Of a stretch of 64,000 nucleotides of DNA, positions 36,476 through 45,835 are shown one piece after another. Numbering within the stretch: position 1 is the first letter of the stretch; the number at the start of each line of letters is the position of its first letter. The DNA is from UTCFX2 sp963788305. Lineage in GTDB: Bacteria; Chloroflexota; Anaerolineae; Anaerolineales; UBA4823. Below the pieces are notes generated by a model, which saw nothing but the letters and a program-made list of their open reading frames with translations, made no database searches and was not told the origin of the DNA. The stretch is from the NCBI GenBank assembly GCA_963788305.1, contig CAWBGK010000018.1:186001-250000 (forward strand), in the 5' to 3' direction. A program made the position numbers and the translations under genes.

Positions 36476-37351
36476 TTATTCAAATGCCGCCTGACCGCCG
36501 GTCCAGGTCAGCTTGCGGCGGCGGTATGCCCAGCACATGTAGGAGATCGTGACGAAATAGCTCGCCGGCAGCCGGTTGAGGTGGGTGATCTTTGTCCCGA
36601 GCACGGTCGTCTTACCGCCGAAACCCATCGGGCCGATCCCGAGCTCGTTGGATTCCCTGGTCAGGCGGTCTTCCAGGACTTTTAATTCGGGGTCCGGGTT
36701 GGATTCGCCCATTTTTTGGAACAAAGTCTCTTTCGATGCGAGGTAGCCCGATCCGCGGTCGCCGCCGATCGCCACACCCAGGATCCCAGGCGCGCAGCCC
36801 TGGCCCTGGGCCTTGTGGACCGCCTCAAGCACGACCTTGCGGACACCCGCCAGGTTTCGATCTGCTCCCAGCGCGGTATTCGGCAGCGCATACTGGGCGC
36901 CGACATTCTCACAGCCGCCCCCTTTCAGAAGCAGCTCAATCGTCAAGGTTTCCCCTTCAACTTCCTCGAAATGGACGCTTGGGAAATAATTGCCGCCCAG
37001 GTTGTTCCCGCTGTTCTTGCCGGTCAGCGAATTGACCGAGTTCGGGCGCAGGTAGGATTTACGGGTAGCTTCCACGACGGCTGCCTCGATCTGTGCGCGC
37101 AGCTGGCGCGTGCTCCACCCTGCGGGGCAGCGGACATAGAAAATCGGCGTGCCGGTGTCCTGGCAGATGGGTGTCCCGTTCTTGCGTGAAAGCTCCACGT
37201 TCATCAGGATGGTTTCCAGCGCGCCGCGTGCTGCCGAGCCAGGCTCTTCCTGCTCCACAGCCTCGCGCAGCGAAGCTTCTACATCAGGCGGCAGATCGGT
37301 CGCCGCCAGCCGGATCAGCTCCAGGATTTGAGGGGTCAGGTCATGCATCGA
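36476..37351 (-). CDS. Class I fumarate hydratase, alpha subunit
   Basis: The alpha part carries the catalytic 4Fe-4S cluster. Its three cysteine ligands are visible in GTPICQDTGTP, GGGCENVG and GQGCAPGILGV. The family segments NSVNSLTGKNSGNNLGG and GIGPMGFGGKTTVLG are present. Start ATG 37351 is chosen because AAAGGAGG lies 8 bases upstream; a further in-frame ATG pair lies above it. About 291 residues. It heads a minus-strand operon: alpha, SnoaL-like protein, beta. The neighbouring family member is L-tartrate dehydratase, which cannot be fully excluded. Confidence 0.92.
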   Translation of the reverse strand, partial: SMHDLTPQILELIRLAATDLPPDVEASLREAVEQEEPGSAARGALETILMNVELSRKNGTPICQDTGTPIFYVRCPAGWSTRQLRAQIEAAVVEATRKSYLRPNSVNSLTGKNSGNNLGGNYFPSVHFEEVEGETLTIELLLKGGGCENVGAQYALPNTALGADRNLAGVRKVVLEAVHKAQGQGCAPGILGVAIGGDRGSGYLASKETLFQKMGESNPDPELKVLEDRLTRESNELGIGPMGFGGKTTVLGTKITHLNRLPASYFVTISYMCWAYRRRKLTWTGGQAAFE

Positions 37352-37373
37352 TTTTGCCTCCTTTGCCATCATT

Positions 37374-37379
37374 ATTATA
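37374..37379 (-). promoter_or_regulatory. -10 box of the fumarase operon
   Basis: A perfect TATAAT on the minus strand lies 22 bases before the chosen start, leaving a short leader that contains AAAGGAGG. A weak TTATTT lies 17 bases further upstream. Confidence 0.5.
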
Positions 37380-37536
37380 CTTCTGCGAGTGGATCGAAAT
37401 AAAGTGGGATAATTAGGAAATCTCGAGGGGTTGTGTATGATTTCGAAATCTTTTTTATATTGTCTAGGTTCATCAGGTCTCCGGGAAGGTATGTACTTCA
37501 CTCCCATCAGATCAAATAGACAGGTGGTGCAATTAG

Positions 37537-37986
37537 ATGGAAATTTTCAAAAAACTCAACCTGAAAGATCAAACCAATCTGCTCGTGCTGAACTCGCCGC
37601 TGAGTTTTGAGCCGGAAATTAGCGCTCTGAGCGGCGTGCAGGTCTCACGAGACCTGGACGAGCTGGACACGGTCGATTTCGCGCTGGCTTTCGTGGTGCA
37701 GAAAACCCAGATCGACGCTTTCGCGCCGGCGATCGCCGCAAAAGCCGCCGGCGATGCGCTGGTCTGGTTTGCCTATCCTAAAGGCACCTCAAAGAAATAT
37801 CGCTGCGATTTCAAACGTGACAGCGGTTGGGACTCGCTGGGTCAGCTCGGTTTTGAGCCTGTCCGACAGGTCGCAATTGACGAAGACTGGTCGGCTCTCC
37901 GCTTCCGAAGGGTGGAATTTATCAAGAAACTGACCCGCGGCTTCGCCATGACCGAAGAAGGTCAAAATCGGGTCCAAAAATCCTAG
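37537..37986 (+). CDS. Conserved hypothetical cytoplasmic protein
   Basis: This intact 149-residue protein begins MEIFKKLNLKDQTNLLVLNSP and has no signal or membrane segment. The middle VDFALAFVVQKTQ and LVWFAYPKGTSKKYRCDF look like a small alpha/beta domain. I have the impression of a widespread family of short bacterial proteins starting 'FKKLN-K', often called DUF3052-like, but cannot name it safely. It is divergent from the fumarase operon. Function unknown. Confidence 0.65.
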   Translation: MEIFKKLNLKDQTNLLVLNSPLSFEPEISALSGVQVSRDLDELDTVDFALAFVVQKTQIDAFAPAIAAKAAGDALVWFAYPKGTSKKYRCDFKRDSGWDSLGQLGFEPVRQVAIDEDWSALRFRRVEFIKKLTRGFAMTEEGQNRVQKS

Positions 37987-38030
37987 GAAACTATACTTTT
38001 CACGTTTCTGGTTTTTTGAGGGGTGTACCC

Positions 38031-38624
38031 ATGACCGTTTTAGATCAGATTGCCTGGTATCAGGGACGCCGCGACGAAATCCCCAACCAGCTGCTTGCCA
38101 GGGAGCTGGCTGAAGCAAGGGACGAGGCTGGGATCCGCGAGATTGCCGAAAACCTTCGAAATCCTGAACCCAATATCCAGAGCCACTGTCTGAAAGTGCT
38201 TTACGAAATCGGCTATATCTCTCCCAAGCTCATCGCCGGTTATTGCGAAGAGTTCCTGCGCCTGCTGCAAAGCAATAACAACCGGCTGGTCTGGGGGAGC
38301 ATGATCGCCCTGGCCGCAGTCGCAGTGATAAGAGCCGATGAGCTTTTTCTTCATCTCGACGAAATTCAACACCTCACTACACAGGGGTCGGTGATCACTC
38401 GCGACAATGGTATAAAAATTCTGGCGGCAATTGCATCACAAAAGGACGAATATCGAGAGGCGATCTTACCGTATCTGGAAGCACACCTGGAATCCTGCCG
38501 GCCCAAAGAGCTGCCGCAGTATGCTGAGAGCATTTCAATTGCGGTTGACAACGAGGCAAAAGCCGGTTTTCTCGACATCCTTGAGAAACGACTGCCAGAA
38601 TTGAGCTCATCTCAGACGAGTTGA
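38031..38624 (+). CDS. HEAT-repeat-like protein
   Basis: The 197-residue product is almost wholly alpha-helical. Repeated helix pairs, such as ARDEAGIREIAENLRNPEPN, NNRLVWGSMIALAAVAVIR and DNGIKILAAIASQKDEYR, resemble HEAT/ARM solenoids that mediate protein-protein contacts. The ATG at 38031 is preferred over 38016 because GAGGGG precedes it. No partner is evident; the next gene is the FHA-ABC transporter about 300 bases away. Confidence 0.65.
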   Translation: MTVLDQIAWYQGRRDEIPNQLLARELAEARDEAGIREIAENLRNPEPNIQSHCLKVLYEIGYISPKLIAGYCEEFLRLLQSNNNRLVWGSMIALAAVAVIRADELFLHLDEIQHLTTQGSVITRDNGIKILAAIASQKDEYREAILPYLEAHLESCRPKELPQYAESISIAVDNEAKAGFLDILEKRLPELSSSQTS

Positions 38625-38706
38625 ATCTTGCGTGTGATCAAAACAACCGGTTCTTGAGAAGCGAATGATTTTGTTCTCATAATGGTGTATTGGATGAAGA
38701 GATTCC

Positions 38707-38736
38707 TTGACATTTCTCTTCATAATCGGCTATAAT
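38707..38736 (+). promoter_or_regulatory. Promoter of the phospho-signalling cluster
   Basis: A perfect TTGACA (38707-38712) and perfect TATAAT (38731-38736) are spaced by 18 bases. The resulting 5' leader is about 185 bases, long for this window, and contains the hairpin at 38826-38881. The promoter would drive the FHA-ABC transporter and, if no internal promoter exists, the following three genes. Confidence 0.8.
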
Positions 38737-38825
38737 TTTCTAAAATCAGAAATGAGACCCAATTTAGCTTATTATACCCCTCTCCTGGTCAGGATAGGAA
38801 AATAAACGGCATAATAAACAAACTA

Positions 38826-38881
38826 GTTGAAAAAAGCATCTGATTGTCAGAAACAGCGCAAGATTGCCTGATTTTTTCAAC
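38826..38881 (+). promoter_or_regulatory. Leader hairpin before the FHA-ABC gene
   Basis: GTTGAAAAAA (38826-38835) pairs exactly with TTTTTTCAAC (38872-38881). The 36-base loop contains smaller pairs (CTGA/TCAG, GCAA/TTGC). It is followed by 47 bases to the ATG. The T-run inside the 3' arm could make it an attenuator. Confidence 0.4.
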
Positions 38882-38928
38882 AAGGGCTCGACCGAGCCAA
38901 ATTCCTTTCCGGACAGGTAGAGGTATTT

Positions 38929-41900
38929 ATGGCGTCTCAATCATTTCCCAAGCTGAGGATCGAAACCGGACCTTCGACACGTGAGGAGATTGAGCTTCGC
39001 AAAGCCGAATTTTTTATCGGCCGGGAAGCTGGTGTTGACCTTGTCATCCAATCCCCTGCTGTTTCACGCAGGCATCTCAGGCTGCTGCGAAAGGGCAGCC
39101 AGGTCTCGATCGAGGACCTGAGCAGCGCAAATGGGACATTCCTCAATGGACGCAGGTTATCTGTCCCTGAAATCCTGCAGCCCGGCGATCGGATCTCGCT
39201 GGGTCAGGCGATCCATTTGCGCTTTATCGGCTTTCCAGAGGCTGTAAAGACTGATGTTTTTGAGGTCGTTGATCCAGAGGGCAGGGATATGAAAGAGGGC
39301 ACCCTGCTTGAAACCGGGCTGACCGAAGAACCTCGACCAGAGCCGGCAGACCAGCTGGCAGAACCCCTAAATCCTGTTGACATCTTGTCCTCGCCGGATG
39401 ATCGAGAACCGCACGTTCTCACCATGCCGGTACCGGTACCTCGAGCTGCACCACCCCAGGCTTCACAGCCTTTGCCCGCTCAGGCGAGAACTCCTTCTGC
39501 TGTACGGGTCGAATACCAGTTCGCTAAGCCAGAGCTTCCTCCATCTGTTCTCGAAACCAGGCTGGGGGATGATTCGGCTGCAGCTGCACCATCTGCTCCT
39601 CGATTGATCCTGGAGGTTGCTGGCGCCTCTCCGGAAGCTTACCAGCTCCTTGGCGATCGAATCACCATCGGCCGCAGCCCGGAAAATGACATCGTTGTCT
39701 CCTCGAGAATTGTCTCCGGCCGCCATGCGGAGATCGAAAAAATCGACGGCCACTATTTTTTCCGACCGCTTCCAGATATTACCAACCCGGTCTATTTCGA
39801 AGGTCGGCCGCTGCAAGCTGGTTTAGCGCTGCGCAGCGGAGACATCCTCAGGATTGGGGGGAGTGACCCCGGTCTGATGGTAACTTTCGAGTTTCAACCG
39901 GAGGGAAAGAAGCTCGAGACCCAGGCGATTCAATTTGGTGAAAACAACCGCGTCCAGATCGGGCGCGATCCTTCGAACGATATCGTGCTGGCTGCCCCGA
40001 CCGTTTCACGCTTTCATGCGATCGTCGAGCGAGTTGGGCAGCGCTACCGCGTCCGGGATTTGAAGAGCGGAAATGGGACGTTTGTCAACGACCGGCGCAT
40101 AGAAGAGGAAGTCTGGCTTAAATCCGGCGATGCGATCCGGATCGGACCCGCTCGTTTCGATGTCGGCCAGGATCGGGTGGCTCAAGCTTCTGACGTCGGC
40201 GGGATGCGGGTGGAGATCCTGGGCTTGAATAAATGGGTCCGTTCCGACTTGAACCTGCTCAAAGACATCTCGCTGATTTTTGAGCCGCGCGAGTTTATCG
40301 TGGTTGTCGGGCAGAGCGGCGGCGGTAAATCGACCCTGCTGGACGCGGTCGCAGGCTTCCGACCGGCCACGCACGGGCGGGTGCTGGTCAACGATATCGA
40401 CATCTACCTGAATTTCGATGCGATCCGTAACGAGATCGGCTTTGTCCCCCAGAAAGACATCATCCACATGGAGCTGACCGTCTATCAGGCGTTAGATTAC
40501 GCCGCCCAGCTCAGGATGCCGGCAGACACCTCTGGCGAAGAGCGGCGCCAGCGCGTGATGGAAGTCCTCCAGGACCTGGACCTGGTCCACCGCAAAGATG
40601 TCCAAATCAGCGGCTTGAGCGGGGGTCAGCAGAAACGAGTTTCAATCGGTGTGGAGCTGCTCACCCGGCCTGGATTGTTCTTCCTCGACGAGCCGACCTC
40701 GGGCCTGGATCCCGGCACAGAGACCGCCTTGATGCACCTGATGCGCCGGCTCGCGGATCAAGGACGGACGATTGTGCTGATTACACACGCCACCAAGAAC
40801 GTTATGCTCGCGGACAAGGTGGTCTTCCTGGCGCGTGGCGGGTATATCGCCTGGTTTGGACCTCCAAATGAAGCCCTGCAGTTTTTCGATCAGTTTCGCA
40901 GCGAGCGCGACCGGCACGCCCGGTCGATGGAGTTTGACGAAATATACGCGATCTTGGACGATCCATCGAAGGGCAAAGCCGAGGATTGGGCGGAGCGCTA
41001 TCGGAATCACCCGGCTTATCAGGAGCAAATCGTCCGCCCGCTTCAAGCTCTTGGTCGAAGCGTCTCGGTCATGCCGGGGGAAGCCATGCAGAAGCGAAAA
41101 CCGGCAGCACAGCCCAGACAGAAAGGGTCCCGCAGCCCGTCTTCAGGAATTCGCCAGTTTTCGATATTGTCCGGCCGCAATATAAAAATCCTTGGCCGTG
41201 ACCGGGCCAGCTTGATCTTGATGCTGATCTCTGCTCCGCTGGTCGCGATGCTTAACGTTCTCCTCGCGGTCATCCTGGGAAGGAACCTGTTCTCTTTCCA
41301 GGAAGGAGACATCGCTAACGCGATCGTGTCCGTTTTCCAGCCGGTGATCTTCGCGATCATGGTCGGGGCGCTTTCACAGATGCGGGAGTTCGTCAAGGAG
41401 TCCGAGATATACCGCCGCGAGCGGCTCGTAAACCTGAAAGTGCTCCCCTATGTGATGTCGAAAATCTGGGTCGCGGCGCTGCTTGCTTTGTACCAGGCAG
41501 CAGCATATGTTATCATTCAATATCTGGCATTCAAAATGCCGGGCGGTGTGCTTGAGTTTGTTCTCATCTACATCACGCTGGTGCTGGCGACTCTGTCCGG
41601 GATGATGCTGGGACTGGTCGCTTCGGCAGCTTCTCCGAACGCGAACTCGGCGCCACTGATTGTGATCTTGCTGATCATCCCGCAGGTCGTCACTGGCGGG
41701 GCATTGATCCCTATGCCCACCTCCGTCAGCGCGATGACTCTTTCTCGCTGGCCGTTCGAGACGCTGATAGCCGTAACGGCGCCTGGTTCGTCGGTAGCAG
41801 CAGACGCCTGCTGGGCTTTGCCTGAAGATGTTCGTGAAGCGATGACGCTGGAAGACAAGCTTGAGCAGGGCTGCCTGTGCTTGGGGATCAATGCATTGCG

Positions 41901-42414
41901 CGAAGAATTGTGCAGCTTCCCTGGCCTGGGCGAATTTTACGATCCTGCCATCGACGAGCCTGAGCCGGTAGAGCCAGTCGATATCGGCGATCCCCCACCA
42001 GAGCCGGAGATGCCACCCGCGCCTGCGGAGCCTGCTGATCCGAACGACCGTGTCGCGGTCGCCCTTTACCTGCAGGACCTGAAGTCCTACCAGGATTCTG
42101 TTCAGAAAATCCAGAATGAATACCGCGCCACGGTCGACGACTATCAGGACCGTGCTGAAAAGTATAAAACGGAGGTCAGAGATTACCAGGAAAATCGAAC
42201 AGAATGGGAAATTAATCGCAACGCCGCAGTTGGTAAAGCGGAAGGACTGATCAAGCAGGTGAACGACAATTTTGGGTGGGCGTTCGTCGATAAAGACGAC
42301 GCAAATGCATATTGGTCCAGGCTTGCTTTCTCATGGGCGATGCAGGGGATGATCATCATTATCTTGTTTGGGTTGATCTTGTTCTTCATCTACCGCAAAG
42401 ACCGGGTGAAGTAG
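38929..42414 (+). CDS. FHA-domain ABC transporter (ABCG-like half transporter)
   Basis: The 1161-residue protein fuses three FHA domains to an ABC exporter. FHA1 (about 28-104) and FHA3 (343-415) are canonical (IGREAG...SRRH...NGTFLNG; IGRDPSND...SRFH...NGTFVND). FHA2 (246-320) keeps IGRSPENDI and GRHAE but lacks the NGT turn. The ATPase has Walker A GQSGGGKST (461-469), signature LSGGQQKRVSIG (563-574) and Walker B LFFLDEPTSGLD (583-594), as in White/ABCG proteins. Six or so membrane helices follow from 760. A long outer loop (about 955-1130) has Cys, a Pro/Glu stretch and a coiled-coil segment, before the last helix. FHA domains bind phospho-threonine, so transport is probably gated by the kinase encoded downstream. 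Substrate unknown. Confidence 0.92.
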   Translation: MASQSFPKLRIETGPSTREEIELRKAEFFIGREAGVDLVIQSPAVSRRHLRLLRKGSQVSIEDLSSANGTFLNGRRLSVPEILQPGDRISLGQAIHLRFIGFPEAVKTDVFEVVDPEGRDMKEGTLLETGLTEEPRPEPADQLAEPLNPVDILSSPDDREPHVLTMPVPVPRAAPPQASQPLPAQARTPSAVRVEYQFAKPELPPSVLETRLGDDSAAAAPSAPRLILEVAGASPEAYQLLGDRITIGRSPENDIVVSSRIVSGRHAEIEKIDGHYFFRPLPDITNPVYFEGRPLQAGLALRSGDILRIGGSDPGLMVTFEFQPEGKKLETQAIQFGENNRVQIGRDPSNDIVLAAPTVSRFHAIVERVGQRYRVRDLKSGNGTFVNDRRIEEEVWLKSGDAIRIGPARFDVGQDRVAQASDVGGMRVEILGLNKWVRSDLNLLKDISLIFEPREFIVVVGQSGGGKSTLLDAVAGFRPATHGRVLVNDIDIYLNFDAIRNEIGFVPQKDIIHMELTVYQALDYAAQLRMPADTSGEERRQRVMEVLQDLDLVHRKDVQISGLSGGQQKRVSIGVELLTRPGLFFLDEPTSGLDPGTETALMHLMRRLADQGRTIVLITHATKNVMLADKVVFLARGGYIAWFGPPNEALQFFDQFRSERDRHARSMEFDEIYAILDDPSKGKAEDWAERYRNHPAYQEQIVRPLQALGRSVSVMPGEAMQKRKPAAQPRQKGSRSPSSGIRQFSILSGRNIKILGRDRASLILMLISAPLVAMLNVLLAVILGRNLFSFQEGDIANAIVSVFQPVIFAIMVGALSQMREFVKESEIYRRERLVNLKVLPYVMSKIWVAALLALYQAAAYVIIQYLAFKMPGGVLEFVLIYITLVLATLSGMMLGLVASAASPNANSAPLIVILLIIPQVVTGGALIPMPTSVSAMTLSRWPFETLIAVTAPGSSVAADACWALPEDVREAMTLEDKLEQGCLCLGINALREELCSFPGLGEFYDPAIDEPEPVEPVDIGDPPPEPEMPPAPAEPADPNDRVAVALYLQDLKSYQDSVQKIQNEYRATVDDYQDRAEKYKTEVRDYQENRTEWEINRNAAVGKAEGLIKQVNDNFGWAFVDKDDANAYWSRLAFSWAMQGMIIIILFGLILFFIYRKDRVK

Positions 42415-42453
42415 GGAATGGATCGATCGGGGAGGGCTAAAGGAGTGAAAAAA

Positions 42454-43476
42454 ATGAACAAACCTACATACCGTATCATCTTGATCTTCGCTGCGCTTCT
42501 GGTTGCAGGATTGGCATGCAATTTTACACCGGATAACGAGAGCGACGACCGCAACGCGACCGTAGAAGCGCTGAGCACCTCGGTTGCGGGTACAACCACG
42601 GCGATTGCGCAGGAGTCCCTGTCCACTCAGCCTGTCCAGGAGGTCATACCAACCGTTCCCCAGGCTGCTGTACCGGCTCAACCCACGATTGACCTTCAGG
42701 CGACGGAGATGGCCGGTCAGATGGCAGCCACCGAGGCTGCTCTGGCGCCGATCAAAGCCGAGCTCGCAAGCTACGGGGTGGATCCAAACGCCGGTCAGAT
42801 TGGCTTTATTCATCCACCGCTCCGCCTGGAAGTTGACCAGTATATGGGCAAATCCTTTGGCAATAACTTCGCCAATGTGGTAGCCCAGGATTTTGTGCTT
42901 TCCGCCGACATCACCTGGGACACGGAGTACGGCGCCGCCGGCTGCGCCCTGGTCTTTCGATCCGACGGCGACCAGTCAAAGCCGAATCAATATATGGTCT
43001 GGATGACCAGGCTGACCAGCGGGAGGGTGGAATTCACCGTTTTTGCCGAAGGGCAGATCGTTGGTATTCATGATTTCTACGCGAACGGAATTGACCCTGA
43101 CTTTAATGGGGCGAATGGAGCGGTCAACAAGCTGGCAATTGTCGGCAGGGGGCTTAAATTCGATATCTATACCAACGGGACGAAGCTTGGCGTTGGCGAT
43201 CCGAATGCCCCGCTCCCCCCGATTGTGCTGCCCGAGGAGCCGATCCCGCCGTCGAACATCAGTGATCCGGCGGCTCGCGAAGCCTACGAGCGAGCGCTTG
43301 CCGAGTACCGGGCTACGGTCTCTCGACTTAAAAACGAATACAATAACCGGGTCGCGCTTGCGAAGAAAGCCAACAAGAATTTCCCGGCGGGGATAACCGT
43401 CTTTGGTGCGGTTGCGGAATCTGGGCGCACGATGTGCGAGTTCAACAACGCCTGGCTGTGGTTGATGGCGCCTTGA
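42454..43476 (+). CDS. Lipoprotein with a concanavalin-like domain and coiled-coil tail
   Basis: The start after AAAGGAG at 42454 gives a lipoprotein signal ending LLVAGLAC. After a Gln/Ala/Thr-rich stretch comes a beta-sandwich domain (FGNNFANVVAQDFVLSADI, CALVFRSDGDQ, NKLAIVGRGLKFDIYTNG) resembling DUF1080/laminin-G-like folds that often bind sugars. The C-terminal helix AREAYERALAEYRATVSRLK resembles the coiled-coil in the outer loop of the preceding transporter (which also has EYRATV). This suggests the two touch outside the membrane. About 340 residues. Start is 39 bases after the transporter stop. Confidence 0.78.
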   Translation: MNKPTYRIILIFAALLVAGLACNFTPDNESDDRNATVEALSTSVAGTTTAIAQESLSTQPVQEVIPTVPQAAVPAQPTIDLQATEMAGQMAATEAALAPIKAELASYGVDPNAGQIGFIHPPLRLEVDQYMGKSFGNNFANVVAQDFVLSADITWDTEYGAAGCALVFRSDGDQSKPNQYMVWMTRLTSGRVEFTVFAEGQIVGIHDFYANGIDPDFNGANGAVNKLAIVGRGLKFDIYTNGTKLGVGDPNAPLPPIVLPEEPIPPSNISDPAAREAYERALAEYRATVSRLKNEYNNRVALAKKANKNFPAGITVFGAVAESGRTMCEFNNAWLWLMAP

Positions 43477-43516
43477 TGTTGAGTAATTATCCCAACCAGA
43501 ATACAGGAGATAATGT

Positions 43517-45835
43517 ATGAATTGTCCGAATTGGATCGGACAGACTTTGGGGAATTGCTATAAAATCCAGGAGGTCATTGGTCAGGGGGGGATGTCGTCT
43601 GTTTATAAGGCGATCGATCCAAATCTCCAGCGTGTCGTTGCGATTAAGCTGATCCATCCCCACCTTTCTGATGATCCTAAATTCACTGCCCGATTTGAAG
43701 AAGAGGCTCGGGCAGTGGCTCGTTTGCGTCATCCGAATATCGTTCAGGTCTACGATTTCAACCACGATGGCGATGTCTTTTACATGGTACAGGAATTCAT
43801 TCCCGGTGAGACGCTCCAGTCCCTGCTTCGGCGGTTGAACCAGACTGGAAGTCGGATGCCGCTCAACGATGCCGTTCAAGCTACGATCCAGATCTGCAGC
43901 GCGATCGGGTATTCTCACCAGCTTGGCATGATCCACCGCGATATCAAACCAGCAAACATCATGATCGATGAACGCGGCCAGGCGATATTAATGGATTTCG
44001 GGATCGTCAAGCTGCTGGAAGGCGAAGCGCACACGACAACCGGCGCCGTCGTCGGGACGGTGTTGTATATGTCGCCAGAGCTGATCCGAGGCGAAAAACC
44101 GGATCCACGCTCGGATATGTATTCGCTCGGCGTGACCCTTTTCGAAATGCTGAGCGGGCGTCCACCTTTTGAAGCCAACTCCGCGATGACTTTGATGATG
44201 ATGCATCAAAATGACCCTGTCCCGGACTTGCATCAGCTTCGCCCGGATATCCCGGAGGACCTGATTTCGATTGTTGAGAAGTCGCTCGCAAAAAAGCGGG
44301 AAGCGCGGTTCAATTCGGCTGCAGAAATGGCGGCTGCCTTGAAAAAAGTCTTTGATCGCCTGACGCGCGAGCGGCTCTGTCCTTTCTACACGGATCGAAT
44401 ACCCGGAGTCTTCTCCCGTCCAGCTTGAATCTGCAACGCCGACCGTGAAGACCAGAGACGAGCATATCCCTTCAACGGGCACAGATTTCACACTTAAAAT
44501 CTCCATCGCCGGTCGGGACCACAGGTCAGCGTGCAGTCCCCGCTGGAGGCGCGGCGAGGATAACTTCGGCAGGAGTCCAATCCACTTCACAAACCTCCCC
44601 TTCGAAGAAACGGAATATGACGGCAATTCTGGCTGGCGGCGGGTTGGGAGGGGTTCTGCTGCTGATGATTTGCCTGGTTGCAGGCGTCTTTGCGGTCCGA
44701 GGGATGCTGTCGAATAATGCAGCCGAAACACCCGCAGTAGAAGCAATTGCCAGCGTGACGCCAGTGGTGGTCGTGGCAGGCATCAACCCTTCGCCAACGC
44801 TACTTTCTACCCCAATCGCAGCTGCTCCCTCCACGCCGTCACCTACCGCACGCCCTGCCGTCACTTCTACACCGACCGCGCCACCGGGTGTGCCGTTTGT
44901 GCGAATCAACCGAATTGCCACCGATTCCGAAGATACGCTATGTCGTCGATTATGAGACGTTCCTTTTCACTGAAGTCGTCCCTGGGCAGCATATCCACTT
45001 CTTTTTCGACACGGTCCTGCCTGAACAAACTGGAGATCCTGGACAGGGCTCCTGGATGATGCACGGAGGACCGCGTCCCTTTACCGGTTTTAAGGTTACA
45101 GACCGACCGTTGGAAGCAGTCCAGATGTGCGCGCTGGTTGCAAATCCAAACCACAGCGTGCAGCTAGAGAGCGGCACGTGCTACCCGCTCCCGGACGTCG
45201 CCCATGTTGCTGCCCTGGAGGAAACGGTTTGCCGTTTTGGTCCAGGGGACGAATATCCTGTCCAGGCGACCCTGGAATCTGGTCAATTAGCCCGGGCAGA
45301 AGGGCTTTCGGCGGATGAAAACTGGTGGTATGTCGCCGAGCCAGGCAAACCCGGCAGTTTCTGCTGGGTTTCGCTAGAAACGACAGAATTCAGCGGGGAC
45401 ATCGCAAAGCTGAGGCTGGTCGAGCCCCCGCCCGTCCCAACCGGCGGTCCAGCTATCAGCGACGCACCATTTGTGGAAATTACCGGGATCACGCTGGATA
45501 GTCTAAGCCGTTTTGTCACTCAATATCAAGTGCATAATTTCCAGGAAAGCCTGCCGGGGATGCATATTCATTTTTTCTTTGATACCACTCCACCAGACCA
45601 AGTCGGCATTACGGGAAGTGGTACCAAGCTGATGCACGGCGGACCGACACCATTCAGCGGCTTTAAAGCAAGTGACCGCCCGCCTGGAGCAGTAAGTCTT
45701 TGCGCCCTGGCGGCGAACCCGGATCATTCCATAATCGCCGGATCGGGAAACTGTTTTACTTTGCCAGCGGCTGCGCCTGGAGCTGTTCCTACCACATCCC
45801 CTTTAAATGCAAGTCCGAAGGATCCGAACTATTGA
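43517..45835 (+). CDS. Receptor-type Ser/Thr protein kinase, three frameshifts
   Basis: Residues 15-270 are a complete PknB-like kinase: glycine loop IGQGGMSSVY (21-30), ATP-binding Lys44 in VAIK, HRDIKPAN (His140-Asp142) and DFG (160-162), with SPE further on. After a juxtamembrane segment spread over two frames comes one membrane helix (GGVLLLMICLVAGVFAV) and a Pro/Thr linker. The outer part has two copies of a ~95-residue domain, with GQHIHFFFDT and GMHIHFFFDT, MHGGPRPFTGFK and MHGGPTPFSGFK, then CALVANPNHS and CALAANPDHS. A bacterial SH3-like domain (VCRFGPGDEYPVQATLESG) lies between them. Shifts of +1 occur near 44390, 44520 and 44935. About 770 residues when repaired. The outer part is presumably the sensor. 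Confidence 0.88.
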
